Shown here piece by piece: positions 8,168 to 16,454 of a DNA stretch of 33,896 nt. The translations under genes and the position numbers were made by a program. Positions within the stretch are counted from its first letter, which is position 1. Every line of letters begins with the position of its first letter. The stretch is from assembly GCF_026241105.1 (NCBI RefSeq), contig NZ_JAPFFT010000033.1:1-33896 (forward strand), written 5' to 3'. This DNA is from Arthrobacter rhizophilus (GTDB lineage Bacteria; Actinomycetota; Actinomycetes; Actinomycetales; Micrococcaceae). The notes below the pieces were generated by a model. That model ran no database searches. It was not told the origin of the DNA and saw only the letters and a program-made list of their open reading frames with translations.

Positions 8168-10101
8168 GTCAGGGCCTTTCCGGTAAGGGCAGCGGGAGAA
8201 CGAGCTGAGAGTTCGGACAGAAGGCGGCGGGCCAGAGCGTCATTCTCGCGGAACGGTGCTGCGTTGGTGCCGGGCCGCGCGAACGCTCCGGCGCCCCAAC
8301 CCGAGGTCCACGGTCCGACGGCGAAAAGTCCCGCCTGCCGTCCGCCGTCGGGAGCCAATACCTCGTGGGAACTCGACACCAATAGCTTACCCGTGGAGTG
8401 CGAACCGTCTGAGGTGAGCAGCAACTGTTCGGTGCCCCATCCGGCGTCGTGCAAGTCCGTCAACGCGGGGTTCGCCGATCGCGCTACCGACGGCGACGGC
8501 AACCTGGCCTCGATGTACGCCGCCGCGTCCACCACCACTGGCGATTGGAATGAGCCCGCAACGAAGCGCCCGCTGGCCTCGTCCGGGCGAACCCACGTGC
8601 CCGGACCAAGGAACTGCAGCAATCCAGCCCGGTGCAGGGCGAGGATTTCGTGGAGGCGGTGCGGCGGCGGGCCGGAGTCCACGAAGCTGAAGAAACCGTG
8701 CCACCAGCCGTGGACCGCTTGCTGGGAGCGTGAGTTGAGCCGTTCCTGGGGGACTAGCCTGCCGAGTTCCATATAGACCCTGAGCACGGCCGTGAACAAG
8801 GCCAAGGTTTCCGAATGGTCCGGGCTGGTGCGGAGGTGGAGGTCGCGCTCGATGTAGCTCACCACGGATCGTTGCACGGCGGCGTGGTCCGGGAAGGCGC
8901 AGCCGCTGAAGGGTTGGTCCAGAGCCTCGAGATCCAGGCGGACAGCGGTGTCCGGGATGGCCGCGGCAACGAGATCCTCGCGTTCGCGGCTGTACCAATC
9001 CAGGCCATCGAATCGTGCCTCGAACTCGTCCCAGCTGCCCTGGACGCGCTCGGGATAGCCGGTGAAGAGTTCGCGATAGTAGGCGTGGCCGGCGTCCTTC
9101 GCAATGAGCGGCCAGAGTTGCGAGCGGAAATCCAGCTCGTCGTGGGCGGCGAGCAACGATTCCACGGCGGCCGACGTGAAGTACCGAGGGGCGCCGACGG
9201 GCTCGCCGTGCAGGGTGGAGGAGATCTTGGAATGGAAAGGGACTCCGCGGCGCGAACCTGCCCAGAGTCGCGGTTCGGCGCCGGACGGCACATAGTCCAG
9301 GCCGCCGTCGGGCCTGTCTTCGAAGCGGCCGCCGCGGCCCTCGAACAAGAGCACGAGCAGGTCCACGAACGCAAGCCCCATGCCCGAGACCAGGACGTCC
9401 TGGCCGGGGGAAATCGCTGAATAGTCGACGTCGGTGGTGTACGACGGCGCCGCGTGGAACCCTCCGTGGCGGGCAGCGAAGTCGGCGAGCCGTGCCGATT
9501 CCGGCTCAACCTGCGAGTCTGTGTGGCCCAGCGAGTACACCACAAGGTCCGCCTCCAGCACCCCGCCGGAAGCGAGCTGAACGCGGTACTGCGCACCGCC
9601 GTCGGGCAGCTGTGAATCTTCGACGGCGGTGGCCGTGTCCCAGTGGACCGTCACCGCCGCGTCTGGTCCCAGCGCCGCGACGGCCTGGCGGAAGAACCAC
9701 TCAAGGTACTTGCTCTGCAGCTGGCGGCTGGGAAACGACGCCGGTGTCAGCGCCCGGAGCTGGTCCAGGAGGTGGGCCTCCAGTTGCGGGACATCGCGGA
9801 TGGAACCGTCCAGCACGCAGGCTGCCCAAGTCGCCAGGCCCGGACCGTCGACGGAGGGTCCCTCGCAAGCCACGGAACTGTCGGTGAACATCGTGACGTC
9901 CGCGGCAGTCGAGTTGAGCAGGAGTCCCGGGCTCTGGTCATAGCGCCAGATCCTCCCGGAACCGGGTTCATGCGGCTCCACGACCTGGATGGAGAGTGGG
10001 GCGTCGAAGAGTCCGTGCCGGTTGGCCGCGAGGCGTTCGAGGATGCCGGCTGAGCGTGGACCACCGCCAATGAAGACGATGGTGGGGGCAACGGACTGCA
10101 T
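8164..10101 (-). CDS. FAD/NAD(P)-binding protein
   Basis: A 645-residue protein of the FAD/NAD(P)-binding (NAD_binding_9-like) family. The N-terminal dinucleotide-binding fold is IVFIGGGPRSAGILERL (residues ~9-25). It is followed by EPHEPGSGRIWRYDQSPGLLLN and NSTAADVTMFTD, and a second conserved segment, DLVVYSLGHTDSQ. This group is annotated as putative flavin-dependent oxidoreductases; reaction and substrate are unknown. ATG 10101 is preceded by AGGAG at 6 bases, whereas the longer frame to 10197 adds a low-complexity Pro/Arg stretch with no start signal. It is the first gene of a two-gene leftward operon with the GNAT gene, divergent from the ABC/LLM operon, and probably co-regulated through the 266-base spacer. 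Confidence 0.88.
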   Translation of the reverse strand: MQSVAPTIVFIGGGPRSAGILERLAANRHGLFDAPLSIQVVEPHEPGSGRIWRYDQSPGLLLNSTAADVTMFTDSSVACEGPSVDGPGLATWAACVLDGSIRDVPQLEAHLLDQLRALTPASFPSRQLQSKYLEWFFRQAVAALGPDAAVTVHWDTATAVEDSQLPDGGAQYRVQLASGGVLEADLVVYSLGHTDSQVEPESARLADFAARHGGFHAAPSYTTDVDYSAISPGQDVLVSGMGLAFVDLLVLLFEGRGGRFEDRPDGGLDYVPSGAEPRLWAGSRRGVPFHSKISSTLHGEPVGAPRYFTSAAVESLLAAHDELDFRSQLWPLIAKDAGHAYYRELFTGYPERVQGSWDEFEARFDGLDWYSREREDLVAAAIPDTAVRLDLEALDQPFSGCAFPDHAAVQRSVVSYIERDLHLRTSPDHSETLALFTAVLRVYMELGRLVPQERLNSRSQQAVHGWWHGFFSFVDSGPPPHRLHEILALHRAGLLQFLGPGTWVRPDEASGRFVAGSFQSPVVVDAAAYIEARLPSPSVARSANPALTDLHDAGWGTEQLLLTSDGSHSTGKLLVSSSHEVLAPDGGRQAGLFAVGPWTSGWGAGAFARPGTNAAPFRENDALARRLLSELSARSPAALTGKALT

Positions 10102-10225
10102 GGCAACTCCTGTTGGCGGTGGCTGGTGGTACCCGAGCCTAGGGATGCGGGAGGGGTTCGGTCGAGGCGCGGGTAACGGCCGTTCACTCCGCGTCACGGC
10201 GCGTCAACAAGCGCAAGAAACGGAC

Positions 10226-10243
10226 TCATATGGCTCCATATGA
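10226..10243. promoter_or_regulatory. Perfect 18-bp palindrome, operator candidate in the divergent spacer
   Basis: TCATATGGCTCCATATGA has two perfect 8-base arms around a 2-base centre. It lies 125 bases upstream of the FAD-protein start and 125 bases upstream of the permease start, so it is centred in the divergent spacer. It is followed by GGCGC-GAA-GCGCC and several GAAGC repeats. No regulator gene is adjacent. A dimeric repressor or activator site is the likely reading. Confidence 0.55.
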
Positions 10244-10367
10244 AGCGGCGCGAAGCGCCATGAAGCCGCGTGAAGAAGTGCAAAAATCCGCCTTGCGGCC
10301 GCTTCGAAGACGCCCCTAGATTGGCAGCCATCCGATAGCCAACAACCGATACGAAGCGAGGTGGCGC

Positions 10368-11447
10368 ATGAGTTCAGCAGCAACCACAGTGGCGCAGTCC
10401 GCACAGCAATCTGCACCGGAACCGGCGCCCGCCAGCGCCGCAGCGGAAAGCCCGACGGCGGCCGCCGCCCAGAGTGCCGCCGCTCCGGATGCCGTCGCCC
10501 GGCCCGCAGCCGACTACTCCGATTACAAACTGGTCCCGGCCCGGCATCCATGGCGCTGGGTGGGCACCGTGCTGGTGGCGCTTGGCGTCGTCGCGGTGGC
10601 CTGGTCCCTCGCGACGAACCCGCGCTGGGAATGGGGCGTGGTGGCGAAATGGTTCACCGCGCAGTCCGTGGTGAACGGCCTCCTGGAGACACTCAAGCTG
10701 ACGGCCATCTCCGGCGCGCTCGGCTTTATCCTCGGCTTCATCCTGGCCCTCATGAGGCTCTCGGCATCGCCGCTGCTGCTCTCAGTGTCCTGGACGTTCT
10801 CATGGATCTTCCGTTCCACGCCGTTGTTGGTGCAGATGCTGCTCTGGTACAACCTTGGCTACCTCTACGAGAAAATCAGCTTGGGCATCCCCTTCACGGA
10901 TATCCGCTTCTTCGAGGTCCAGACCACCACGCTCATCAGCCAGTTCGCGGCGGCCGTCCTGGGCCTGACCCTCAACCAGGCCGCGTACTCGGCGGAGATC
11001 ATCCGCGGCGGCATCCTCTCGGTGGACCAGGGCCAGCTCGAGGCAGCCGCAGCCCTGGGTATTCCGGCCTGGCGACGCTCCACCAGGATCGTGTTGCCCC
11101 AGGCCATGCGGGCCATCCTGCCCACGGCCTTCAATGAGATCATCGGGCTGGTCAAGGGCACCTCGATCGTCTACGTCCTGGCCTACTCGGAGCTCTTCTA
11201 CACGGTGCAGGTCATCTACAACCGCACCCAGCAGGTCCTTCCCCTGCTCCTCGTAGCGACGCTCTGGTACGTGGCCATTACCTCGGTGCTGAGCGTCTTC
11301 CAGTACTACATCGAGCGCCACTACTCGAAGGGCGCTGTCCGCAACCTGCCGCTCACCCCGCTGCAGAAGGCCAGGAAGTTCTTTGCCACCCACGCAGCTG
11401 TGAATTTTGACCGCGTGAACCTTGATCGAGCGAAGGACATCCGATGA
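10368..11447 (+). CDS. Amino-acid-type ABC transporter permease
   Basis: A 359-residue HisM/GlnP-type permease. An Ala/Pro-rich, probably disordered extension covers residues 1-~50. About five transmembrane helices follow, and the EAA loop EAAAALGIPAWRRSTRIVLP sits near residues 225-244, where the ATPase docks. FRSTPLLVQMLLWYNLGYLY is the conserved family segment after the second helix. Only one permease gene is present, so it probably acts as a homodimer. The start ATG has GAGGTG seven bases upstream. The stop overlaps the ATPase start (ATGA). First gene of an eight-ORF operon. Confidence 0.94.
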   Translation: MSSAATTVAQSAQQSAPEPAPASAAAESPTAAAAQSAAAPDAVARPAADYSDYKLVPARHPWRWVGTVLVALGVVAVAWSLATNPRWEWGVVAKWFTAQSVVNGLLETLKLTAISGALGFILGFILALMRLSASPLLLSVSWTFSWIFRSTPLLVQMLLWYNLGYLYEKISLGIPFTDIRFFEVQTTTLISQFAAAVLGLTLNQAAYSAEIIRGGILSVDQGQLEAAAALGIPAWRRSTRIVLPQAMRAILPTAFNEIIGLVKGTSIVYVLAYSELFYTVQVIYNRTQQVLPLLLVATLWYVAITSVLSVFQYYIERHYSKGAVRNLPLTPLQKARKFFATHAAVNFDRVNLDRAKDIR

Positions 11448-12238
11448 GTACTGCAGCAACCCGCGGCCACGTGGAAATCACCAACGTCCGCAAGTCTTTT
11501 GGGGGCACCGAAGTCCTCAAGGGGGTGTCGCTTACTGTGCCGCCAGGCGGAGTCGCAGTGATCGTGGGGCCCTCCGGTTCCGGGAAATCCACACTCCTGC
11601 GGACCATCAACCACCTGGAAAAGGCAGACGGCGGGTACATCACCATCGACGGCCAGTTGGTGGGCTACCAGGTCCGTGGGAACAAACTGCACGAACTGCG
11701 CGAAAAGGACATCCTCAAACAGCGCACCGATATCGGGATGGTGTTCCAGAACTTCAACCTGTTCCCGCACCTCACTGCACTAGAGAACGTGACTGAAGCT
11801 CCCGTCGTCGCGCTCCACCGAAACAAAGCCGAAGCGCGCAAGCGTGCGCTGGAACTCCTGGACCGCGTGGGCCTCAAGGACCGGGCCGATGCCTATCCGC
11901 GGCAGTTGTCCGGCGGCCAGCAGCAGCGCGTTGCCATTGCCCGCGCCCTGGCGCTCGACCCCAAGATCCTGCTCTTCGACGAACCTACTTCGGCGTTGGA
12001 TCCGGAACTCGTCAACGAGGTCCTGGACGTCATCCGCGAGCTCGCCACTTCCGGCACCACGTTGATCATCGTCACGCATGAAATGGGCTTCGCCCGGGAT
12101 GTGGCGGACACCGTGGTCTTCATGGACGACGGCCAGATCGTGGAGCAAGGCAGTCCCCAGGAGATCTTCGCCAATCCCCGTGAACCCCGGACGCGCAGCT
12201 TCTTCTCCAAAGTCATCGAACCAGCTTTCAACATCTGA
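11444..12238 (+). CDS. Amino-acid-type ABC transporter ATP-binding protein
   Basis: A 264-residue ATPase of the GlnQ/HisP polar-amino-acid group. Walker A is GPSGSGKST (residues 42-50), the Q-loop lies in MVFQNFNLFPHLTALENV, the signature is LSGGQQQR, Walker B with the catalytic glutamate is ILLFDEPTSALDPE, and the H-loop is IIVTHEMGFA. All catalytic residues are intact. It powers import through the permease encoded just upstream, with which it overlaps by 4 bases. The binding protein follows after 11 bases. Confidence 0.96.
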   Translation: MSTAATRGHVEITNVRKSFGGTEVLKGVSLTVPPGGVAVIVGPSGSGKSTLLRTINHLEKADGGYITIDGQLVGYQVRGNKLHELREKDILKQRTDIGMVFQNFNLFPHLTALENVTEAPVVALHRNKAEARKRALELLDRVGLKDRADAYPRQLSGGQQQRVAIARALALDPKILLFDEPTSALDPELVNEVLDVIRELATSGTTLIIVTHEMGFARDVADTVVFMDDGQIVEQGSPQEIFANPREPRTRSFFSKVIEPAFNI

Positions 12239-12249
12239 GGACCATCCAA

Positions 12250-13236
12250 ATGCCACGCATCAAAACTAAACTTCTGGCGCTCGCGGTACTGCCCGCCGTC
12301 GTACTCCCGGCGCTCGCTGCTTGCTCCGACCCCGGCGCGTCGGCCGCCGGTGCCAGCCCGTCCGCAAGCGCGGCCCGCAACGGCGTCGTCTACAACACCT
12401 CGCCGGAGCAGAACCGTATCCGGGCGCAAAAGGATCCCGCCGCGTCAGCCGCGGTACCGGCGGCGATCGGCAAGGACGGCAAGCTGACCGTTGCCACCAC
12501 GGCCGGATCCATCCCGCTGTCCTTCTACGCGACGGACAACAAGACGCCCATCGGCGTGGAGGTGGACATCGCTCAGCTCGTGGCCGACAAGCTGGGGCTC
12601 GCCCTGGATGTGCAGGTCACCTCCTGGGAGAACTGGCCGCTCAAGACCCAGTCGGGGGATTTCGAAGCGGTGTTCTCGAACGTGGGCATTAACAAGGACC
12701 GGGTGAAACTGTTCGACTTCTCCACATACCGTGCGGCGTACATGGGCTTTGAAGCCAAGAAATCGTCCACGTACAACATCAAGGGCGCGGACGACATCTC
12801 CGGGCTGAAGGTCTCGGTGGGCTCGGGCACCAACCAGGAGAAGATCCTCCTGGCCTGGAATAAGGACCTCGAATCCCGTGGCAAGGCTCCGGCAACCCTG
12901 CAGTACTACTCCTCCGACGCCGACACCATCCTTGCGCTCTCCTCCGGCCGGACCGACCTGAACATTGCGCCCTACCCGTCCGTGTCCTACCGGGAAAACA
13001 CCCGGAACGACCTCAAGGTGGTAGGCAAGGTCAACGCCGGTTGGCCGTCCGAGACCCTCGTAGCGGCCACCACCCTCAAGGGCAACGGCCTGGCTCCGGC
13101 CATCACGGATGCCCTTAATTCGGCCTTCAAGGACGGCTCCTACGGCAAGGTCCTGGAGCGCTGGGGCCTCGCGGAGGAAGCCCTGCCGGAGTCGAAGACC
13201 GTCACGGAGGCGACTTTCGGGGCTGGTGCGAAGTGA
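12250..13236 (+). CDS. ABC transporter substrate-binding lipoprotein
   Basis: A 328-residue periplasmic-binding-protein family 3 lipoprotein. The signal peptide covers residues ~1-24 with lipobox LAAC; a Ser/Ala/Pro linker follows (SDPGASAAGASPSASA). The ligand-binding fold begins at KLTVATTAGSIPLSFY and includes GVEVDIAQLVADKLGL and GLKVSVGSGTNQEKIL. Family 3 proteins bind polar amino acids or relatives. It closely resembles the frameshifted binding protein at 25589-26570, sharing SDPGASAA, a SPxQNR motif and a TDNKT-centred region. The last bases overlap the next gene (GTGA). Confidence 0.94.
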   Translation: MPRIKTKLLALAVLPAVVLPALAACSDPGASAAGASPSASAARNGVVYNTSPEQNRIRAQKDPAASAAVPAAIGKDGKLTVATTAGSIPLSFYATDNKTPIGVEVDIAQLVADKLGLALDVQVTSWENWPLKTQSGDFEAVFSNVGINKDRVKLFDFSTYRAAYMGFEAKKSSTYNIKGADDISGLKVSVGSGTNQEKILLAWNKDLESRGKAPATLQYYSSDADTILALSSGRTDLNIAPYPSVSYRENTRNDLKVVGKVNAGWPSETLVAATTLKGNGLAPAITDALNSAFKDGSYGKVLERWGLAEEALPESKTVTEATFGAGAK

Positions 13237-14393
13237 AGTTCCAGATACTCGACATCATCCCGCACCTGAAGAACCCGGTGACCGGGGAAATCGTCTCGAC
13301 GGCGGAGCGACTCAACCAGGTGGTGGAAGCTGCCCGCAGGGCCGAGGAACTTGGTTTTGACAGTTTCGCAGTGGGGGAGCGGCATGCCGGTGAGTTCATC
13401 TCATCGTCCCCGACGACGGTCCTCGCCGCGATCGCGGCCGTCACCAGCCGCATAAAGCTCCAGACCGGCGTCACCGTGTTGTCAGTCCTGGATCCCGTGC
13501 GGGTGGCGGAAGACTACGCGACGATCGACCAACTGAGCCGGGGGCGCCTGGAACTGGTGATCGGCAAGGGCAACGAAGTACTGCAGTACCCGTTGTTCGG
13601 GCTCTCCCTGGATGATCAGTGGGAGCTTCTTGCCGAGAAGTACGGGCTCTTGCGGCGTCTGTGGCGAGAGGAGAACGTCACGTGGTCCGGCCGTTTCCGG
13701 CCAGGGTTGACCGAAGCAACGACGACGACGCCGCGTCCTTTCGCGGGTTCGCCGCGGATTTGGCACGGCTCGGCTACAACCCTGACTTCGGCCGCGCTCG
13801 CCGCCCAATGGGGCGATCCCCTGTTCACCGCCAACGCCATCCAGCCTCGTGAGAACTACAAGATCCTGATCGACCACTACCGCGAGGAATACGAACGCCA
13901 CGGTCACGATCCCCGCCACCAGTACCTCGGTTCCGGTTCAGGCGCCGGCGGGGTGTTCATCGCGGACACCACGCAAGAGGCGAAACGCCAGTTCGGGCCG
14001 GTCTACGAGGCCCTGACGGTTGGACGCAACGTCCCGGGCAACAATTCGCCGTTCCGGGACATCGACCATGCCGTGGCCGAAGGCCCTGCACTGGTGGGCA
14101 GCCCTGAGCAGGTCATCGACAAGATCCTGAGCTACCACTCGCTCTACGGGCACCATCTTCAATCCATTTCCTTGCCCACCACGCTGCCCTTCGAACAACA
14201 ACTGGAAATCCTGGAGCGGTTCGCGCTCGAAGTCATACCGGCCGTCCGCGCCGCCGCGCCCACCACGCTGTGGGAGTCCGCGGATCCCTACGGGGGACGC
14301 CCGGAATTCGCCGGCGCCACGTCATGGGACGCAGCCGGAACCGTCACCACAGACCACGCCAACCACAGGAGGAAATATGTCGACGCCCACTGA
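13233..14393 (+). CDS. LLM class flavin-dependent oxidoreductase
   Basis: A 386-residue luciferase-like monooxygenase-fold protein. The barrel is recognisable from AEELGFDSFAVGERHAGEF, VTSRIKLQTGVTVLSVLDPV, ATIDQLSRGRLELVIGKGN and the C-terminal VGSPEQVIDKILSYHSLYG. Members use FMNH2 or F420; bacterial-luciferase-like relatives in ABC operons usually oxidise sulfur or nitrogen compounds. Start GTG 13233 overlaps the upstream stop by 4 bases. The 3' end overlaps the DUF1684 gene by 17 bases. Confidence 0.92.
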   Translation: MKFQILDIIPHLKNPVTGEIVSTAERLNQVVEAARRAEELGFDSFAVGERHAGEFISSSPTTVLAAIAAVTSRIKLQTGVTVLSVLDPVRVAEDYATIDQLSRGRLELVIGKGNEVLQYPLFGLSLDDQWELLAEKYGLLRRLWREENVTWSGRFRPGLTEATTTTPRPFAGSPRIWHGSATTLTSAALAAQWGDPLFTANAIQPRENYKILIDHYREEYERHGHDPRHQYLGSGSGAGGVFIADTTQEAKRQFGPVYEALTVGRNVPGNNSPFRDIDHAVAEGPALVGSPEQVIDKILSYHSLYGHHLQSISLPTTLPFEQQLEILERFALEVIPAVRAAAPTTLWESADPYGGRPEFAGATSWDAAGTVTTDHANHRRKYVDAH

Positions 14394-15237
14394 AACGGCT
14401 ACGTCCACCGCTGCGGAATTCACTGCCGCGTGGAATGAATGGCACGCCTCGCATGAGCGCCACCGCGCCGATCCGCACGGATTCCTGGCCGTCACCCACC
14501 TGCACTGGCTTGGGCATTCGCATCGGCCTGGCGGCGCAGCTGCTCCACTGGACGGGGTGCCGGGCACCTGGAGTGTGGGGAACGACGTCGTCACCGTGGT
14601 TTTGGGGGTCGGCGAAAGCCTGCTTAGGGACGGCCACGAACTGAATGCCAACGCCGGGGCCACCGTCACTTTCGGCCCGCTCGCCGAACGCGACGGCATC
14701 AACCTCAAGGCGGGGGACGCCGTCGTCGAACTCGCCAAGCGCGGCGGCGAGTACATCGTCCGGCCGCGGCACCCCGGGAACCCGCTGCTCAATGAATACC
14801 GCGGTACCCCGGCATACGCGCCGGATGCTTCGTTCGCCGTGACCGGTACGTTCGTGCCGTTCGAGGTTCCCCGACCCACCACCGTGGGCGCCGCCGTCGA
14901 AGGCATCCAGCACGTCTACGAGGCACCCGGTGAGCTCCATTTCACGCTCGCGGGCCAGGACCTGGTCCTGACGGCCTTCAACGGACATGCGCCGGGCACG
15001 CTCTCGGTGTTGTTCACGGATGCGACCTCCGGCAAGACCACCTACGCGGCCAATCGCTCCCTCACCGTGACCCCGGATGCGGACGGATCTGTGCTGCTCG
15101 ATTTCAACCGTGCGGTCAACCTGCCGTGTGCGTACACGGACCTGGCCACCTGCCCGCTCCCACCCGCGGAAAACCGGCTGACCGTGGCCATCGAAGCCGG
15201 CGAACAGATTCCTTATGAAAGGCAGGAGCAACAATGA
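14377..15237 (+). CDS. DUF1684 domain-containing protein
   Basis: A 286-residue member of DUF1684. Family marks are the N-terminal WNEWHASHERHRADPHGFLA with LHWLG, and the C-terminal DFNRAVNLPCAYTDLATCPL followed by PPAENRLTVAIEAGE. The function of the family is not established to my knowledge. No signal peptide or membrane segment is seen. ATG 14377 has a full AGGAGG about 7 bases upstream, inside the end of the preceding LLM gene. Its stop overlaps the next LLM start (ATGA). Translational coupling to monooxygenases on both sides suggests it acts on their substrate or product. Confidence 0.93.
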   Translation: MSTPTETATSTAAEFTAAWNEWHASHERHRADPHGFLAVTHLHWLGHSHRPGGAAAPLDGVPGTWSVGNDVVTVVLGVGESLLRDGHELNANAGATVTFGPLAERDGINLKAGDAVVELAKRGGEYIVRPRHPGNPLLNEYRGTPAYAPDASFAVTGTFVPFEVPRPTTVGAAVEGIQHVYEAPGELHFTLAGQDLVLTAFNGHAPGTLSVLFTDATSGKTTYAANRSLTVTPDADGSVLLDFNRAVNLPCAYTDLATCPLPPAENRLTVAIEAGEQIPYERQEQQ

Positions 15238-16445
15238 GCGGAAACTCTCGCGGGGGGCAGCGGGGATTCTTGGCCCTGGAACTCGACGGCGACGGCGCCC
15301 ACCCCGCAGCCTGGCGTAAGGCCCGTCACGCCCCGGATGAGCTGCTGACCGGTTCGCGGATCCGGAGCACGGTGCTGGCGGCGGAGTCGGCGGGATTTCA
15401 TGTGGCGACGTTCGCCGATGGGCCGGTGAATTCCAGGCCTGATGGGATGGGGTGCGATGTCGCGGGCCGCCTGAACGCCCTGCACCGGGCCGCGTTCGCG
15501 GGGCCGGTCACGAGTTCCATTGTGCTGGTTCCGGAGGCGGACACCGTCTACACGGAGCCCTTCCACATCTCGACGCAGCTGGCGAGCCTGGACTATGTCT
15601 CGGGGGGACGGGCGGGTTGGCTCGTCGCGGCGAGCAGGTCCGCGGAGGAGGCTGCCGCCGTCGGGCGCTCTTTTGTTGAAGGCGCCGGGCTACCGCAGGA
15701 GGCCGCGGCTTCGGTGGAAGTGAGCCGGCGGCTCTGGGATTCCTGGGAGGACGACGCCGTGATCCGCGACGTCCCCACCGGGCGGTACCTTGATGTCGAC
15801 AAACTGCACTACGTCGATTTTGAGACGCCGCCGGATTTCGCCGGGGCCGGGTATTCGGTGAAAGGCCCCTCGATCATTCCGCGTCCGCTGCAGGGGCAGT
15901 TGCCCGTGATTGCGCAGAGTGGCTTGCTTCCTTCGGCCGCCGACGTGGTGCTGGTGTCCGCTCCGACGCCCGAACTCCTTGCCGCGGAGGTTGCGGAGGT
16001 GCGTGCCCGCTGGGCCGGTGACGGGGGCAGGGCTGTTATTGGGGGCGGCCCGGCGGTAGTGGCAGAGCTCGACGTCGTCCTCGACTCGCGCGGGCAAAGT
16101 GCCTCGGCGCGGCTCGCCGAACTGGACGCGTTTACCTCGTGGTCCAGTTCCCGTGCGCGCTTCGTTGGAACAGCCGCGGAGTTGGTCGACTTCCTTGCTG
16201 ACTTGCTTACAGTGGCCGACGGTATCCGGCTGCATCCGGCCGTGCTGGACGTAGAACTCGAAGAGCTGGCGCAGTTGGTGCTGCCCAAGCTTCGGCGCCG
16301 CGGGGTGCTTAAGCCTGTCGTCCAGGGCGCCACGTTCCGTGAGTTGTTGGGTTTGGAGCGTCCCGTGAGTCGTTACCGGCATGTGGGCGCGTCGGCGGGC
16401 CGGGGCGCAGAGGCGACCGCCGCCGTCGTTGGCTCGGAAAACTGA
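15234..16445 (+). CDS. LLM class flavin-dependent oxidoreductase
   Basis: A 403-residue luciferase-like protein. Evidence is the first barrel strand GFLALELDGDGAHPAAW, ESAGFHVATFADGPV, ISTQLASLDYVSGGRAGWLV (the NtaA/DmoA-type motif) and PVIAQSGLLPSAADVVLVSA. It is shorter and more divergent than the next gene product but of the same NtaA/SnaA/DszA-like branch. Start ATG 15234 is preceded by GGCAGGAG and overlaps the DUF1684 stop. It probably works with the neighbouring LLM proteins on related substrates; a flavin reductase is not encoded nearby. Confidence 0.9.
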   Translation: MSGNSRGGQRGFLALELDGDGAHPAAWRKARHAPDELLTGSRIRSTVLAAESAGFHVATFADGPVNSRPDGMGCDVAGRLNALHRAAFAGPVTSSIVLVPEADTVYTEPFHISTQLASLDYVSGGRAGWLVAASRSAEEAAAVGRSFVEGAGLPQEAAASVEVSRRLWDSWEDDAVIRDVPTGRYLDVDKLHYVDFETPPDFAGAGYSVKGPSIIPRPLQGQLPVIAQSGLLPSAADVVLVSAPTPELLAAEVAEVRARWAGDGGRAVIGGGPAVVAELDVVLDSRGQSASARLAELDAFTSWSSSRARFVGTAAELVDFLADLLTVADGIRLHPAVLDVELEELAQLVLPKLRRRGVLKPVVQGATFRELLGLERPVSRYRHVGASAGRGAEATAAVVGSEN

Positions 16446-16454
16446 GGAGAGAAC

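Noticed and set aside
10248..10330. SAM or cobalamin riboswitch upstream of the ABC/LLM operon
   Set aside because: The GAAGC-rich short hairpins do not match the conserved cores of those riboswitches.
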